Source: Lactococcus termiticola (GTDB taxonomy: Bacteria > Bacillota > Bacilli > Lactobacillales > Streptococcaceae). Taken from it: a stretch of DNA of 64,000 nucleotides. Positions 34,150 to 43,333 of the stretch are shown here, in pieces. Positions within the stretch are counted from its first letter, which is position 1. Every line of letters starts with the position of its first letter. The position numbers and the translations under genes are program-made. The DNA lies in assembly GCF_003116835.1 (NCBI RefSeq), contig NZ_BFFO01000002.1, positions 62,001-126,000 on the forward strand, given 5' to 3'. The notes under the pieces were generated by a model that worked only from the letters and a program-made list of their open reading frames with translations, had not been told where the DNA came from and made no database searches.

Positions 34150-35190
34150 ATGGGATTACAAGAAAACATCGAAACACTGCGTAAAGATACGCTGGCAAAG
34201 CTGGCAGTTATTCAAGACGAGAAGATGCTCAATGATATCCGGGTGGATATTCTTGGGAAAAAAGGTCAGCTGACAGAAATTCTTAAAGGAATGAAGGACC
34301 TCTCAGGCGATGAACGGCCAAAAATCGGGGCTCTGGCCAATGACTTCCGGGATAAGGTTAACGCCCTGATTGAAGAAAAAAAAGAGGTCATCGAGCAAGA
34401 AGAGATGACAAAGGCCCTGCAGAGTGAGCGGATTGACGTGACCCTGCCTGGCAAGTCACAGAAGCAAGGGACGCGTCATATCCTTACCCAGACCCAGGAA
34501 GAAATCGAAGACATCTTTATCGGTTTGGGCTATGAGGTGGTCGACGGCTATGAGGTCGAGACCGACTACTACAACTTTGAGCGGATGAATCTGCCAAAAG
34601 ATCACCCTGCGCGTGACATGCAGGATACTTTCTATATCACAGATGACATCCTGCTCCGGACTCACACCAGCCCAATGCAGGCCCGGACTCTTGACAGCCA
34701 TGACTGGTCTAAGGGCGGCCTTCGCATGATTGCACCAGGACGTGTTTACCGTCGTGATACGGACGATGCGACCCACTCCCATCAATTCCACCAGGTTGAA
34801 GGGCTTGTCGTTGATAAGCATGTGACGATGGCAGACCTCAAGGGAACCCTCGACCTTGTCATGAAGAAAATGTTCGGTGCAGACCGTCAAATTCGCCTCC
34901 GCCCGAGCTACTTCCCATTCACAGAGCCCTCTATCGAAGTGGATATCTCATGCTTCAAATGTGGCGGTGCCGGCTGTAACGTCTGCAAGCACACAGGCTG
35001 GATTGAAATCTTAGGCGCTGGGATGGTCCATCCAAATGTGCTTGAAATGGCAGGTTTGGACCCTAAAGAATATCAAGGCTTCGCCTTTGGACTTGGTCAA
35101 GAACGGATTGCCATGCTGCGTTATGGGATTAATGATATTCGTGGCTTTTATCAGGGAGATTTGCGTTTCTTGGAGCAGTTTGGGAAGTAA
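34150..35190 (+). CDS. pheS: Phenylalanyl-tRNA synthetase alpha subunit
   Basis: 346 residues. An N-terminal coiled coil is followed by the class II core: motif 2 region ([26 protein letters not shown]), the Phe-site [21 protein letters not shown], and motif 3 ([14 protein letters not shown]). It forms an alpha2-beta2 enzyme with PheT. Preceded by a Phe T-box. Unusually, two unrelated genes separate it from pheT. Confidence 0.97.
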   Translation: MGLQENIETLRKDTLAKLAVIQDEKMLNDIRVDILGKKGQLTEILKGMKDLSGDERPKIGALANDFRDKVNALIEEKKEVIEQEEMTKALQSERIDVTLPGKSQKQGTRHILTQTQEEIEDIFIGLGYEVVDGYEVETDYYNFERMNLPKDHPARDMQDTFYITDDILLRTHTSPMQARTLDSHDWSKGGLRMIAPGRVYRRDTDDATHSHQFHQVEGLVVDKHVTMADLKGTLDLVMKKMFGADRQIRLRPSYFPFTEPSIEVDISCFKCGGAGCNVCKHTGWIEILGAGMVHPNVLEMAGLDPKEYQGFAFGLGQERIAMLRYGINDIRGFYQGDLRFLEQFGK

Positions 35191-35235
35191 AAGAAGAATA
35201 AATCAAATTATTATGGAAAGTGTTTAAAAGAAGAT

Positions 35236-36231
35236 ATGGCAGTGCCTAAAGTGTTTATTAGTTCGACTTTTTATGATTTAATTCATGTCAGAGCAGATTT
35301 AGAGAATTTTGTTAAAAGTTTAGGTTATGAACCAATAATGCATGAACGCAATGGAGTTGCTTATACACAAGATAAAAGTTTGGAAGATTCTTGTTATGAT
35401 GAGATAGCAAATTGTGATATTCTAATTTGCATTATTGGAAATAAATTTGGCACACAGTCAGAAGATAAAGGAAACTATTCTATTACAATGAATGAGCTGA
35501 AAACGGCAGTAAATCAAAAGAAAAAAGTTTATTTATTCGTTCAAGCAGATGTTTATACAGAAAATAAAACTTACCAGCTTAATAAAGATACAGAAAGTTT
35601 CAAGACTTACTATGCAGATGATATAAAGATTCATCAATTTATAACAGATATAAATAATGAAACTAATCTCCCAATGGAAAGTTTTAAAGAAGTTGCTGAT
35701 ATTATTAATGCCTTGAAAAATCAATTTGCTGGATTGTTTCAGCGATTAATACAGCAATCTGCGACACCAACGGATTCGAAGACTTTTGAAGACTTTCAAG
35801 CTCTTTCTAATCAGATGGCAATTCTTTTAAGAAAAATGGAAAGTCAGAGTGATACAGTTGGTAAGATTATTGATGGTTCAACTTTTTATCAACTTTCAAC
35901 TACTGTTAAATTAATTGAATTTTTAAATATAGATCCTACTTTAGTTGGAATTTTGCTAAAGGATAGAAGTGGAATTGAAAATTTCTTAGGGTCTTATGGT
36001 TATATCAAACAAGAAGATCCTTTTGATGATATACTTGATGAGGTTACAAGATATCAGTTAGTAAGTAAAGATAAAGTTAAGACAATCTCTATTTCAAATG
36101 AGTTGTATGATTCAGAAGGTAAAATATTGAAACTTCCATCAAGTCAAATCTTGAAAAAGGGAATACACTATACTGAGGAAGAGATACCGCCACGTCCATT
36201 AGAAATAAACGATGATGATTTACCGTTCTAA
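35236..36231 (+). CDS. DUF4062-domain protein inserted between pheS and pheT
   Basis: 331 residues, markedly AT-rich against its neighbours. The N-terminus (AVPKVFISSTFYDLIHVRADLENFVKSLGYEPIMHER, then CDILICIIGNKFGTQS) is the DUF4062 fold, related to TIR/Rossmann-like domains and often found at the front of STAND-type NTPases and other defence proteins. About residues 90-180 complete that domain. The rest (QALSNQMAILLRKMESQSD, then a helical region ending RPLEINDDDLPF) is not recognised, and no NTPase follows. A stress- or phage-sensing role is plausible but inferred. Confidence 0.75.
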   Translation: MAVPKVFISSTFYDLIHVRADLENFVKSLGYEPIMHERNGVAYTQDKSLEDSCYDEIANCDILICIIGNKFGTQSEDKGNYSITMNELKTAVNQKKKVYLFVQADVYTENKTYQLNKDTESFKTYYADDIKIHQFITDINNETNLPMESFKEVADIINALKNQFAGLFQRLIQQSATPTDSKTFEDFQALSNQMAILLRKMESQSDTVGKIIDGSTFYQLSTTVKLIEFLNIDPTLVGILLKDRSGIENFLGSYGYIKQEDPFDDILDEVTRYQLVSKDKVKTISISNELYDSEGKILKLPSSQILKKGIHYTEEEIPPRPLEINDDDLPF

Positions 36232-36329
36232 TTTTAAAAAATAAAAAACAACCCAGCTGGAGTTGTCAAAAGCTCGGCCTAGGAATTTCCTATCCTACTT
36301 TGGTGTGTTGGCAGTAAGCCTCAACCGTT
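36232..36329 (+). other. Spacer inside the pheS-pheT insertion
   Basis: CAACCCAGCTGGAGTTG makes a hairpin just after the DUF4062 gene. It is followed by a near-palindrome TAGGAATTTCCTA and a stretch without coding signals up to the next ATG. The function is unknown. Confidence 0.4.
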
Positions 36330-36557
36330 ATGGATAAATTTTATGAGATTGTAACTGGGGATAGTAAGGCATTCTATAAATTATGTATGGTATTGCCAAA
36401 TATTATCAAGCAAGTGGTTAGTGCAGCTGATAAATTAGAAACTCCTAAAGATACAGTTTTAGAAGAACTGAAAGCAATTTCTGAAAAACAAGATATATCA
36501 ATCGAATTGGCGGTTTATTTACTTGGTTTTGAAAGTTATAATGGATTCAATAAATAA
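36330..36557 (+). pseudogene. 75-residue ORF, possible C-terminal remnant of a type II restriction endonuclease
   Basis: The protein starts DKFYEIVTGDSKAFYKLCMVLP and continues with a helical tail. The pattern (I/V)TGD..AFYKLC..LP..I is one I associate with the C-terminus of several type II restriction enzymes, which would make this a fragment without a catalytic domain. No methyltransferase is adjacent and no ribosome binding site is evident. It may instead be a real small protein. The call is tentative. Confidence 0.35.
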
Positions 36558-36570
36558 GAGGTTAAAATAA

Positions 36571-38982
36571 ATGTTAGTATCATACAAATGGTTAAAAACG
36601 CTGGTGCCAGAACTTACTGCATCAGCAAAAGAACTCGAAGAAAAAATGTCAACTTCAGGGATTGAAGTCGAAGGCGTAGAAATCCCAGGCGAAGGCCTGT
36701 CTAAGCTGGTAGTCGGTGAAATCATCTCTAGTGAAGACATTCCGGAGACCCACCTCCATATCACGATGGTCAACGTTGGCTCAGAAATCAACGATGGCGA
36801 ACCCCTTCAAATCGTCTGTGGTGCGCCAAATGTGCGCGTGGGCATGAAGTCTATCGTGGCGCTTGTTGGTGCGCGCATCGCTGACAATTACAAAATCAAA
36901 AAAGGTAAAATCCGCGGTGTTGAATCGCTCGGCATGCTCTGTGCCCTTGACGAAATCGGTATTCCTGAGAGCGTCAATCCGATGAAGCATGAAGATGGTA
37001 TTTTTGAAATGCCAGCAGACGCGGTCATTGGTGATTCCGTCCTTCCTTACTTGGACATGGACGATGAGATCATCGAACTTTCGATTACACCTAACCGGGC
37101 GGACGCCCTTTCTATGCGTGGCGCAGCTCACGAAGTGGCGGCAATTTACGATAAGACGGTGCAATTTGACAGCAAAACATTGACAGAATCGGCTGAAAAA
37201 ACAGCAGATAAAATTGCAGTTAAAGTCGAATCTGAAAAAGTGCCAACTTATAAGATTCGTCTGATTGAAAATGTCAAAATCGCGCCAAGTCCACTCTGGC
37301 TGCAAAATACCCTCCGCAATGCAGGCATCCGTCCGATTAACAATGTTGTCGACGTGACAAACTACGTCCTTCTCTACTTCGGCCAACCTCTTCACAGCTT
37401 TGACTTTGACAAGTTCGGCAGCAATGAAATCCTCGTCCGCCAAGCAAAAGCAGGCGAGAAGATGAAAACGCTCGACGATGTTGAACGCGAACTTTCAGAA
37501 GAAGATATCGTGATTACTTCAAATGGCCGTCCTATCGCCCTTGGCGGTGTCATGGGGGGGCTTGACAGCGAGATCACTGATGGGACGACGACAGTTGCCC
37601 TGGAGGCTGCCCTCTTTGACGGGACCAGCATCCGCAAGACCTCGCAGAAATTTGCCCTTCGTTCAGAAGCCTCTAGCCGTTTTGAAAAAGGCATCAATGA
37701 AGGCACGGTCCGTGAAGCCCTTGACTATGCGGCTGCTATGATTGCTGAGCTCGCTGGTGGACAGGTCCTTTCCGGCGTGGTCGAAAGCAATGACTATCAG
37801 CCGAGCCTGCATAAGGTCTCTATCAGTCTTGAAAAGGTCAACGATGCTCTTGGAACCAGTCTTTCTAAGGAAGAAGTCTTCAAGATTTTTGAGCAACTTG
37901 GCTTTGACACGACTGAGGTCAATGGAAATTTTGAATGCATCATTCCGAGCCGTCGCTGGGACATCGCTATCGAGGCTGACCTGGTCGAAGAAGTCGCCCG
38001 AATCTACGGCTACGACCGCCTGCCCAATACCCTGCCTGCCGGCGATAACATTGGTGAATTAACCCCAATGCAGAAATTCCGCCGGGAAATGCGGGCGAAG
38101 CTCGAAGGCTCAGGCCTTTCAGAGGTCATTGGTTACAGCCTGGTCTCTGCCGATAAGGCACTGGAATTTGTCCCTCAAGACTTCCCAACGACGTCGCTCA
38201 TGCTTCCAATGACGGAAGATCACCAGACACTGCGGGTTAACATGCATTCTGGCCTCCTTGACATCATTGCCTACAACCAAAACCGTAAGCATGATGACGT
38301 TGCGATTTACGAAATTGGAAATGTCTTTCATCCAGCACTGGAAGGAGAGAGCCGGCCAAATGAGGTCGAAAACCTTTCTTTTGCCATTTCTGGAAATATA
38401 GAAGAGAAAACTTATAGCCAGAATGCTGTCCCTGTTGACTTTTACTATGCTAAGGGCATCGTTGAAGAGCTCCTGGCCGATTATGAAAATGTCAGCTTTG
38501 TGGCCTTTTCTGAAAATCCAGCCCTCCATCCAGGCCGGACAGCCATGGTACAGCTTGATGGAGAAAGCATCGGCTTTGTTGGTCAAATCCATCCAAGCAT
38601 GGCCAAGAAATATGGCATCAGCGAGACCTATGTGGCTGGCCTTGATATGGACAAGCTCTTGGCCAAGAAGCCTGATCAGGTTGTCTTCACAGATATTCCA
38701 AAGATCCCAGCCGTCTCTCGTGACATGGCCCTCCTCGTCGATGAAGAAAAGAGCCATGCTGAGATTGTCAGAGTCATTAAGGAAAGTCGGGTAAAATCGC
38801 TGATCAAGACCGAACTCTTTGACCTTTATCAGGGGGCAAATCTGCCAGATGGTAAGAAGTCGATGGGCTATCGCCTGACCTTCCAAAATAGGGAAGCGAC
38901 CATGACGGATGAAGAAATCAGCAATGCAATGACGAAGATTAGTCGGAATTTAGAAGAGAAGTTAGGGATTGAAATCCGCTAA
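36571..38982 (+). CDS. pheT: Phenylalanyl-tRNA synthetase beta subunit
   Basis: 803 residues, full length. Domains in order: an EMAP/tRNA-binding domain (about 40-150, VVGEIISSEDIP..CGAPNVRVG), B3/B4 domain with editing site (THXX region around RIYGYDRLPNTLP is the B5 part), catalytic-like domain, and the C-terminal ferredoxin-fold anticodon domain (FTDIPKIPAVSRDMALLVDEE). AGAGG precedes the ATG. Translation of the pheST mRNA must pass the inserted genes, or pheT needs an extra promoter. Confidence 0.96.
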   Translation: MLVSYKWLKTLVPELTASAKELEEKMSTSGIEVEGVEIPGEGLSKLVVGEIISSEDIPETHLHITMVNVGSEINDGEPLQIVCGAPNVRVGMKSIVALVGARIADNYKIKKGKIRGVESLGMLCALDEIGIPESVNPMKHEDGIFEMPADAVIGDSVLPYLDMDDEIIELSITPNRADALSMRGAAHEVAAIYDKTVQFDSKTLTESAEKTADKIAVKVESEKVPTYKIRLIENVKIAPSPLWLQNTLRNAGIRPINNVVDVTNYVLLYFGQPLHSFDFDKFGSNEILVRQAKAGEKMKTLDDVERELSEEDIVITSNGRPIALGGVMGGLDSEITDGTTTVALEAALFDGTSIRKTSQKFALRSEASSRFEKGINEGTVREALDYAAAMIAELAGGQVLSGVVESNDYQPSLHKVSISLEKVNDALGTSLSKEEVFKIFEQLGFDTTEVNGNFECIIPSRRWDIAIEADLVEEVARIYGYDRLPNTLPAGDNIGELTPMQKFRREMRAKLEGSGLSEVIGYSLVSADKALEFVPQDFPTTSLMLPMTEDHQTLRVNMHSGLLDIIAYNQNRKHDDVAIYEIGNVFHPALEGESRPNEVENLSFAISGNIEEKTYSQNAVPVDFYYAKGIVEELLADYENVSFVAFSENPALHPGRTAMVQLDGESIGFVGQIHPSMAKKYGISETYVAGLDMDKLLAKKPDQVVFTDIPKIPAVSRDMALLVDEEKSHAEIVRVIKESRVKSLIKTELFDLYQGANLPDGKKSMGYRLTFQNREATMTDEEISNAMTKISRNLEEKLGIEIR

Positions 38983-39033
38983 GTAAAAGCCTTTTTGAGG
39001 ATAAGGCCTCTAAAAAATGAGATGATAAAAAGT

Positions 39034-39085
39034 GGCTCTATAATAAATCGTGTGGGAAATGTCCCACACGATTTATTATAGAGCC
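39034..39085. mobile_element. 52-bp MITE-like element of ISL3-type terminal repeats, copy B
   Basis: A perfect inverted repeat GGCTCTATAATAAATCGTGT... against its complement with a four-base centre, same sequence as copy A at 25710-25761. No 8-bp direct repeat is seen at its borders (TAAAAAGT against AGAAATTC). It lies between pheT and rsgA. Confidence 0.75.
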
Positions 39086-39105
39086 AGAAATTCTGCTCTT
39101 TTTTG
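39080..39105 (+). terminator. Terminator formed partly from the end of copy B
   Basis: AGAGC, ten-base loop, GCTCT and five T. The element supplies one stem half and could end pheT transcription. Confidence 0.5.
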
Positions 39106-39175
39106 TGCTGGACTGAATCCTACTTTCTTGCCACTAAGCCCCAAAAGCCCCATAAAATATGATAAAATAAGAACT

Positions 39176-40057
39176 ATGATAAATAAGGGACGCATCCTAA
39201 GAAGTCTGGCAGGTTTTTACGATGTTCAGACTGAAGACAGCCAGGTCTACCAGACCAGGGCCAGAGGGAATTTTAGAAAGAAGGGGATGAAGCCTGTCGT
39301 TGGCGACTTTGTGGACTTTTCTGCTGAGGAAAATTCTGAGGGCTATGTCCTAGATATCTATGAGCGGAAAAACCAGCTGATCAGGCCTAGCGTGGCCAAT
39401 ATTGACCAGGCGGTCGTCATCATGAGTACGGTCTCACCCGATTTTTCGCTAAATCTCTTGGACCGTTTTCTGGTATTCTTAGAACACAAGCAAATCAGGC
39501 CTTTGATTTATATTTCAAAGCTGGACCTGGTCGAGGCTGGGAGCTTTGAGCAGATTAAAAGTGACTATGAAGCTATTGGTTATGCGATTTTCTTTGATGA
39601 AGCAGAGCTCAGGGACGAGCTCAAGGGCAAGGTGACGGTCTTTATGGGCCAGACCGGGGTCGGCAAGACCACCCTCCTCAATAAACTGGCTCCAGAAATG
39701 GAACTGGCGACAGGCGAGACCTCAGAAAAGCTGGGTCGGGGTCGGCACACGACCCGGCACGTCGAGCTCTATCCGTTGATGGAGGGCCTGATTGCAGATA
39801 CGCCAGGCTTTTCATCACTCGACTATGAGGTTGACAATCAGCCTGACCTCAATGAAGCTTTTCCAGAAATCCTGAGGATCAGCCATGCCTGCAAGTTCAG
39901 AGAGTGTAGCCACACGCATGAGCCAGATTGTGCTGTCAAGACAGCCCTGGAGGCAGGAGAAATCCTCGCCAGTCGCTATCAAAATTACACCCAGCTCCTC
40001 AGCGAAATCAATCAAACAAGGGAACACTATGTCAAACAAGGGAAAAAACAAACTTAA
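39176..40057 (+). CDS. rsgA: Ribosome small-subunit GTPase RsgA
   Basis: 293 residues from the ATG at 39176 ([17 protein letters not shown], the family N-terminus). OB-fold first, then a circularly permuted GTPase with VYISKLD-type G4 ([11 protein letters not shown]), G1 [12 protein letters not shown] and G3 DTPGFSSLD, then the zinc site ([14 protein letters not shown]). It acts in late 30S maturation. A -10-like TATGATAAAAT ends less than 15 bases before the ATG, so the mRNA leader may be very short. Confidence 0.94.
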   Translation: MINKGRILRSLAGFYDVQTEDSQVYQTRARGNFRKKGMKPVVGDFVDFSAEENSEGYVLDIYERKNQLIRPSVANIDQAVVIMSTVSPDFSLNLLDRFLVFLEHKQIRPLIYISKLDLVEAGSFEQIKSDYEAIGYAIFFDEAELRDELKGKVTVFMGQTGVGKTTLLNKLAPEMELATGETSEKLGRGRHTTRHVELYPLMEGLIADTPGFSSLDYEVDNQPDLNEAFPEILRISHACKFRECSHTHEPDCAVKTALEAGEILASRYQNYTQLLSEINQTREHYVKQGKKQT

Positions 40058-40256
40058 AGACAATCTCATCCTCAAGCAACTGGCCTTCTTTGTCCTGGTC
40101 CTGCTTTGGATTGCGGCCCTGGTCTTCAAGCATCAGCTGACAGGCCCTGTCAAATGGCTGCTTTACGCCGGTCTGATTATCTTGACCATCCTAGGCCTTT
40201 ACTACATCAATCGATCATTCTTTGGAATTGGAGAAAAACATGACACTCACAAATAA
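40029..40256 (+). CDS. Small two-helix membrane protein of unknown function
   Basis: 75 residues from the ATG at 40029, in the only frame that gives a sensible protein. A basic start ([12 protein letters not shown]) is followed by two hydrophobic helices ([16 protein letters not shown] and [18 protein letters not shown]) and a short polar tail. It overlaps the end of rsgA and the start of rpe, so all three are probably translated from one mRNA. I do not recognise a family. Confidence 0.6.
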   Translation: MSNKGKNKLKDNLILKQLAFFVLVLLWIAALVFKHQLTGPVKWLLYAGLIILTILGLYYINRSFFGIGEKHDTHK

Positions 40257-40896
40257 AATCGCCCCATCTATTTTATCTGCTGACTTTGGAAAATTTGCAG
40301 AAGAAGTGAAAAAGCTCGAAGCGTCAGGTGCTGACATGGTCCACATCGACGTGATGGACGGCTATTTTGTCGACAATCTGACCTTTGGAGCCGGTGTGGT
40401 CAAGGCCATGAGGCCCCACAGTAAGCTCTTCTTTGACTGCCACATGATGGTAGAAAATCCGGAAAACTTTGTCGACGACTTTGCTGAAGCGGGAGCTGAC
40501 GGCATGACCATCCATGTCGAGGCGACCAAGCACATCCACGGTGCTCTGCAGGCCATCAAGGCAGCTGGCATGAAGGCCTCTGTTGTCATCAATCCTGGCA
40601 CGCCTGTTGAGGCCATCAAGCCGGTCCTTGGCATGGTCGACATGGTCCTAGTCATGACGGTCAATCCTGGCTTTGGCGGTCAGAAATTCCTCCCAGAATG
40701 CCTGGAAAAGGTCGAAGACCTGGCCAATATCCGCGAATGGCGGGGCCTGGACTTTGAGATTCAAGTCGACGGCGGGATTGACGACAGGACCATCACACTG
40801 GCAAAAGAAGCCGGAGCCAACGTCTTTGTTGCAGGTTCCTTTGTCTACAAGGGCGATGTGGCTGAAAACATTCAAAAATTGAAAGCTAAATTATGA
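40240..40896 (+). CDS. rpe: Ribulose-phosphate 3-epimerase
   Basis: 218 residues from the ATG at 40240, chosen for TTGGAG just upstream. Beta-alpha barrel with metal and catalytic residues in IAPSILSADFG, DMVHIDVMDGYFV, DCHMMVE and VQVDGG-type motif (IQVDGGIDDRT). It interconverts ribulose-5-P and xylulose-5-P in the pentose phosphate pathway. rsgA-rpe adjacency is common in lactic acid bacteria. Confidence 0.96.
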   Translation: MTLTNKIAPSILSADFGKFAEEVKKLEASGADMVHIDVMDGYFVDNLTFGAGVVKAMRPHSKLFFDCHMMVENPENFVDDFAEAGADGMTIHVEATKHIHGALQAIKAAGMKASVVINPGTPVEAIKPVLGMVDMVLVMTVNPGFGGQKFLPECLEKVEDLANIREWRGLDFEIQVDGGIDDRTITLAKEAGANVFVAGSFVYKGDVAENIQKLKAKL

Positions 40897-42143
40897 CCAT
40901 CATTATCATCATTTTATTGGTCCTGGCCATTATTATTGGCCTGGCCAATTTCTTTAAGAAGACAGATAACGGGGCTGTCCGTGAGCTCAGGAGCGACTTG
41001 ACCCAGCAGTTGGGTCAGAACCGACAGGAGATTTCAGGCACGGTCCAACAGCTCAACAACAACCTCCACGGCTTCTCAACCGACCTGACTGAGCGGATCA
41101 ACGACAAGTTTGACCGGCAGTTTAAGGATTTGCAAACTTCTAATGAACAAAAGCTGGACAAGGTCAACGAAGAGCTCAAGCACCTGACTGATGAGCTCAA
41201 TGCCAAGTTTGACAGCAAGTTTCTCAGCCTCCAGGAAAGCAATGACAAGAAGCTGACCGCCATCCAAAACACGGTCGATGAAAAGCTCCAAGAAACCCTC
41301 AATAAGCGAATTTCACAAAGCTTTGAGCAGGTCACGACCCTCTTGACCTCCGTTGACAAGGGCCTCGGTGAGATGCGAAACCTGGCCAGCGACGTCGACA
41401 GTCTCCAAAAGGTCATGACCGGTGTCAAGACCCGTGGAATTGTCGGAGAAATCCAGCTGGGCCGGATTCTCGAGCAGATTTTCACCCAGAGCCAGTACCG
41501 TGAGCAGGTCAATATTCAGGGCAATAATGCTGTCGACTATGCTGTCGTCATGCCGGGTAAGGCTGAGGGCGAGCTCCTCCTGCCGATTGATAGCAAGTTC
41601 CCGCTCGAGGACTATCAACGTCTCCAGTCGGCCCTCGAGCTTGCGGATACGGCCAAGGTCGACTCAGCCCGTAAGGCCTTATTTACCGCCATTAAGACCC
41701 AGGCCAAGTCCATCTCAGAGAAGTATATCCTGCCACCTAAGACGACGGATTTCGCGATCATGTTCCTGCCGACAGAGGGTCTTTTTATGGAAGTGGTCAA
41801 CAATCCTGAGCTCTATGAGCAACTTAGCCGGGACTATAAGGTCAATGTGACCGGTCCGACCACCATGACAGCTGTCCTCAACTCCCTCCAGATGGGCTTT
41901 AAGACCCTGCAGATTGAGCAAAAGTCCAGCGAGGTCTATGAGATGCTGGGTGCCGTGAAGACCGAGTTTGGCAAGTTTGAAAAATCGCTGACCAAGGTCC
42001 ATGAACGCCTCCAGCAGTCTGAAAAAGAGATTAACAGCCTGATTACGACCCGGACCAAAGTCATGAGCCGTAAGCTCCAGGCGATTGATGCCATTGATGA
42101 TGTCAAGGCCAGTAGCCTACTAGAATTAGAAAACGAGGACTGA
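40893..42143 (+). CDS. rmuC: DNA recombination protein RmuC homologue
   Basis: 416 residues. An N-terminal membrane helix (TIIIIILLVLAIIIGLANFF) is followed by a long coiled coil (about 30-150). The RmuC domain comes next (VKTRGIVGEIQLGRILEQI, LPIDSKFPLEDYQRL, FAIMFLPTEGLFMEVV), with a nuclease-like fold. In Escherichia coli RmuC limits recombination at inverted repeats, which is worth noting in a genome rich in palindromes. It overlaps rpe by four bases. Confidence 0.92.
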   Translation: MTIIIIILLVLAIIIGLANFFKKTDNGAVRELRSDLTQQLGQNRQEISGTVQQLNNNLHGFSTDLTERINDKFDRQFKDLQTSNEQKLDKVNEELKHLTDELNAKFDSKFLSLQESNDKKLTAIQNTVDEKLQETLNKRISQSFEQVTTLLTSVDKGLGEMRNLASDVDSLQKVMTGVKTRGIVGEIQLGRILEQIFTQSQYREQVNIQGNNAVDYAVVMPGKAEGELLLPIDSKFPLEDYQRLQSALELADTAKVDSARKALFTAIKTQAKSISEKYILPPKTTDFAIMFLPTEGLFMEVVNNPELYEQLSRDYKVNVTGPTTMTAVLNSLQMGFKTLQIEQKSSEVYEMLGAVKTEFGKFEKSLTKVHERLQQSEKEINSLITTRTKVMSRKLQAIDAIDDVKASSLLELENED

Positions 42144-42150
42144 GTAGAAG

Positions 42151-43095
42151 ATGACACTGATTAAAAATTTAGAACTCGGAGAATATTTTGAGGGCTACTA
42201 CCTGATCAAATCCGCTGAAAAGCGACAGACCAGAGCTGGCAAGGACTTTCTTTCCTTAAACTTTCAGGACAAGTCAGGTTCCATTTCTGGAAATCTCTGG
42301 GATGTCAGCAACAAGCAGGTCCAGCAGTTTAGTGCTGGGAAAATCGTCCATATGGGGGCCGTCAAAGAGCTCTATAACGGTATGCCCCAGGTCAATAAGA
42401 TTCAACTCCGTCTGGCTGACGACAACGAAGCTGGCAAGGCTAAAGACTACCGAGAGCAGTCGCCGGTTGACGAGGCCGACCTGCGTGAGTATGTCCACGG
42501 CCTCCTCTATAAGATTGAAAACGGCACCTGGAACCGGATTGTCCGCCATATCTTGAAAAAATTTGACAAGGAATTTTTCGAGTTTCCAGCCGCTAAGACT
42601 AACCACCATGCCTTTGAAGGGGGACTGGCCTACCATACGGTGACCATGCTCCAGCTGGCTGAACAGGTGGTCCAGGTCTATCCCCAGCTCAATAGCTCGC
42701 TGATGTTTGCAGGGATTCTCCTGCATGACATGGCCAAATGCCTTGAGTTTACTGGGGTGGAGAACACCAGCTATACGCTGCGTGGCAATCTCTTGGGACA
42801 CATCGTCTTGATCGATGAAGAGGTCTCTAAGGCCGCCATCGAGCTGGGTATCGATGACGAGAAGGAAGACCTCCTCCTCCTCCGTCACTGCCTCCTGAGC
42901 CACCACGGCGAGCTCGAATACGGTAGTCCCGTCCGCCCTCAAATCATGGAGGCTGAAATCATCCACCAGATTGACATGATGGATGCGACCATGATGATGA
43001 TGACAACGGCCCTCGCCCCACTCGAACCAGGCGAGATGAGCCAGAGGATTTGGCCTTTGGGGAATCGGAATTTTTATAAGCCTTTAGAGGATTAA
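42151..43095 (+). CDS. yhaM: 3'-5' exoribonuclease YhaM
   Basis: 314 residues: an OB-fold domain (EYFEGYYLIKSAEKRQTRAGKDFLSL) then an HD domain with metal-binding His and Asp (HHAFEGGLAYHTVTM, LLHDMAKCLEF, RHCLLSHHGELEYGSPV). In streptococci and Bacillus it trims a few bases from mRNA 3' ends. It is the last gene of the rsgA-rpe-rmuC-yhaM run; a terminator follows. Confidence 0.93.
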   Translation: MTLIKNLELGEYFEGYYLIKSAEKRQTRAGKDFLSLNFQDKSGSISGNLWDVSNKQVQQFSAGKIVHMGAVKELYNGMPQVNKIQLRLADDNEAGKAKDYREQSPVDEADLREYVHGLLYKIENGTWNRIVRHILKKFDKEFFEFPAAKTNHHAFEGGLAYHTVTMLQLAEQVVQVYPQLNSSLMFAGILLHDMAKCLEFTGVENTSYTLRGNLLGHIVLIDEEVSKAAIELGIDDEKEDLLLLRHCLLSHHGELEYGSPVRPQIMEAEIIHQIDMMDATMMMMTTALAPLEPGEMSQRIWPLGNRNFYKPLED

Positions 43096-43118
43096 AGAGA
43101 GAGCTTCGGCTCTTTTTT
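43096..43118 (+). terminator. yhaM terminator
   Basis: AGAGAGC, TTCG loop, GCTCTTTTTT. Confidence 0.8.
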
Positions 43119-43171
43119 CTATATCTGTGCTATAATGTGCAAATTGCTTAACTGCAATGTTTGTAGATACA

Positions 43172-43193
43172 CGTTACACAAATTTGTGTAACG
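43172..43193. promoter_or_regulatory. Perfect 22-bp palindrome
   Basis: CGTTACACAAA followed by its exact complement TTTGTGTAACG. No T run follows. A palindrome with this length and AT core 35 bases after a -10 could be an operator or a recombination site. Confidence 0.55.
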
Positions 43194-43296
43194 GTCGCTA
43201 CAGTCCTATAAATTTTGAGAACGTCTCAATCGTTTTTTGAGCGGTTCCGTTTTGAATATGGGTATAGTGTTCAGTCAAGTATCTTTGGCCGTTATA

Positions 43297-43333
43297 AAAC
43301 CACTTCCTTATTTGGAAAGTGGTTTTATTTCTA
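43297..43333 (-). terminator. Terminator of the DUF5648 gene
   Basis: On the minus strand AAAACCACTTTCC, six-base loop, GGAAGTGGTTTTAT follows the stop codon. Confidence 0.65.

Noticed and set aside
39050-39175. N-terminal extension of rsgA into the MITE
   Set aside because: The open frame runs through the inverted repeat; the RsgA family N-terminus clearly begins at 39176.
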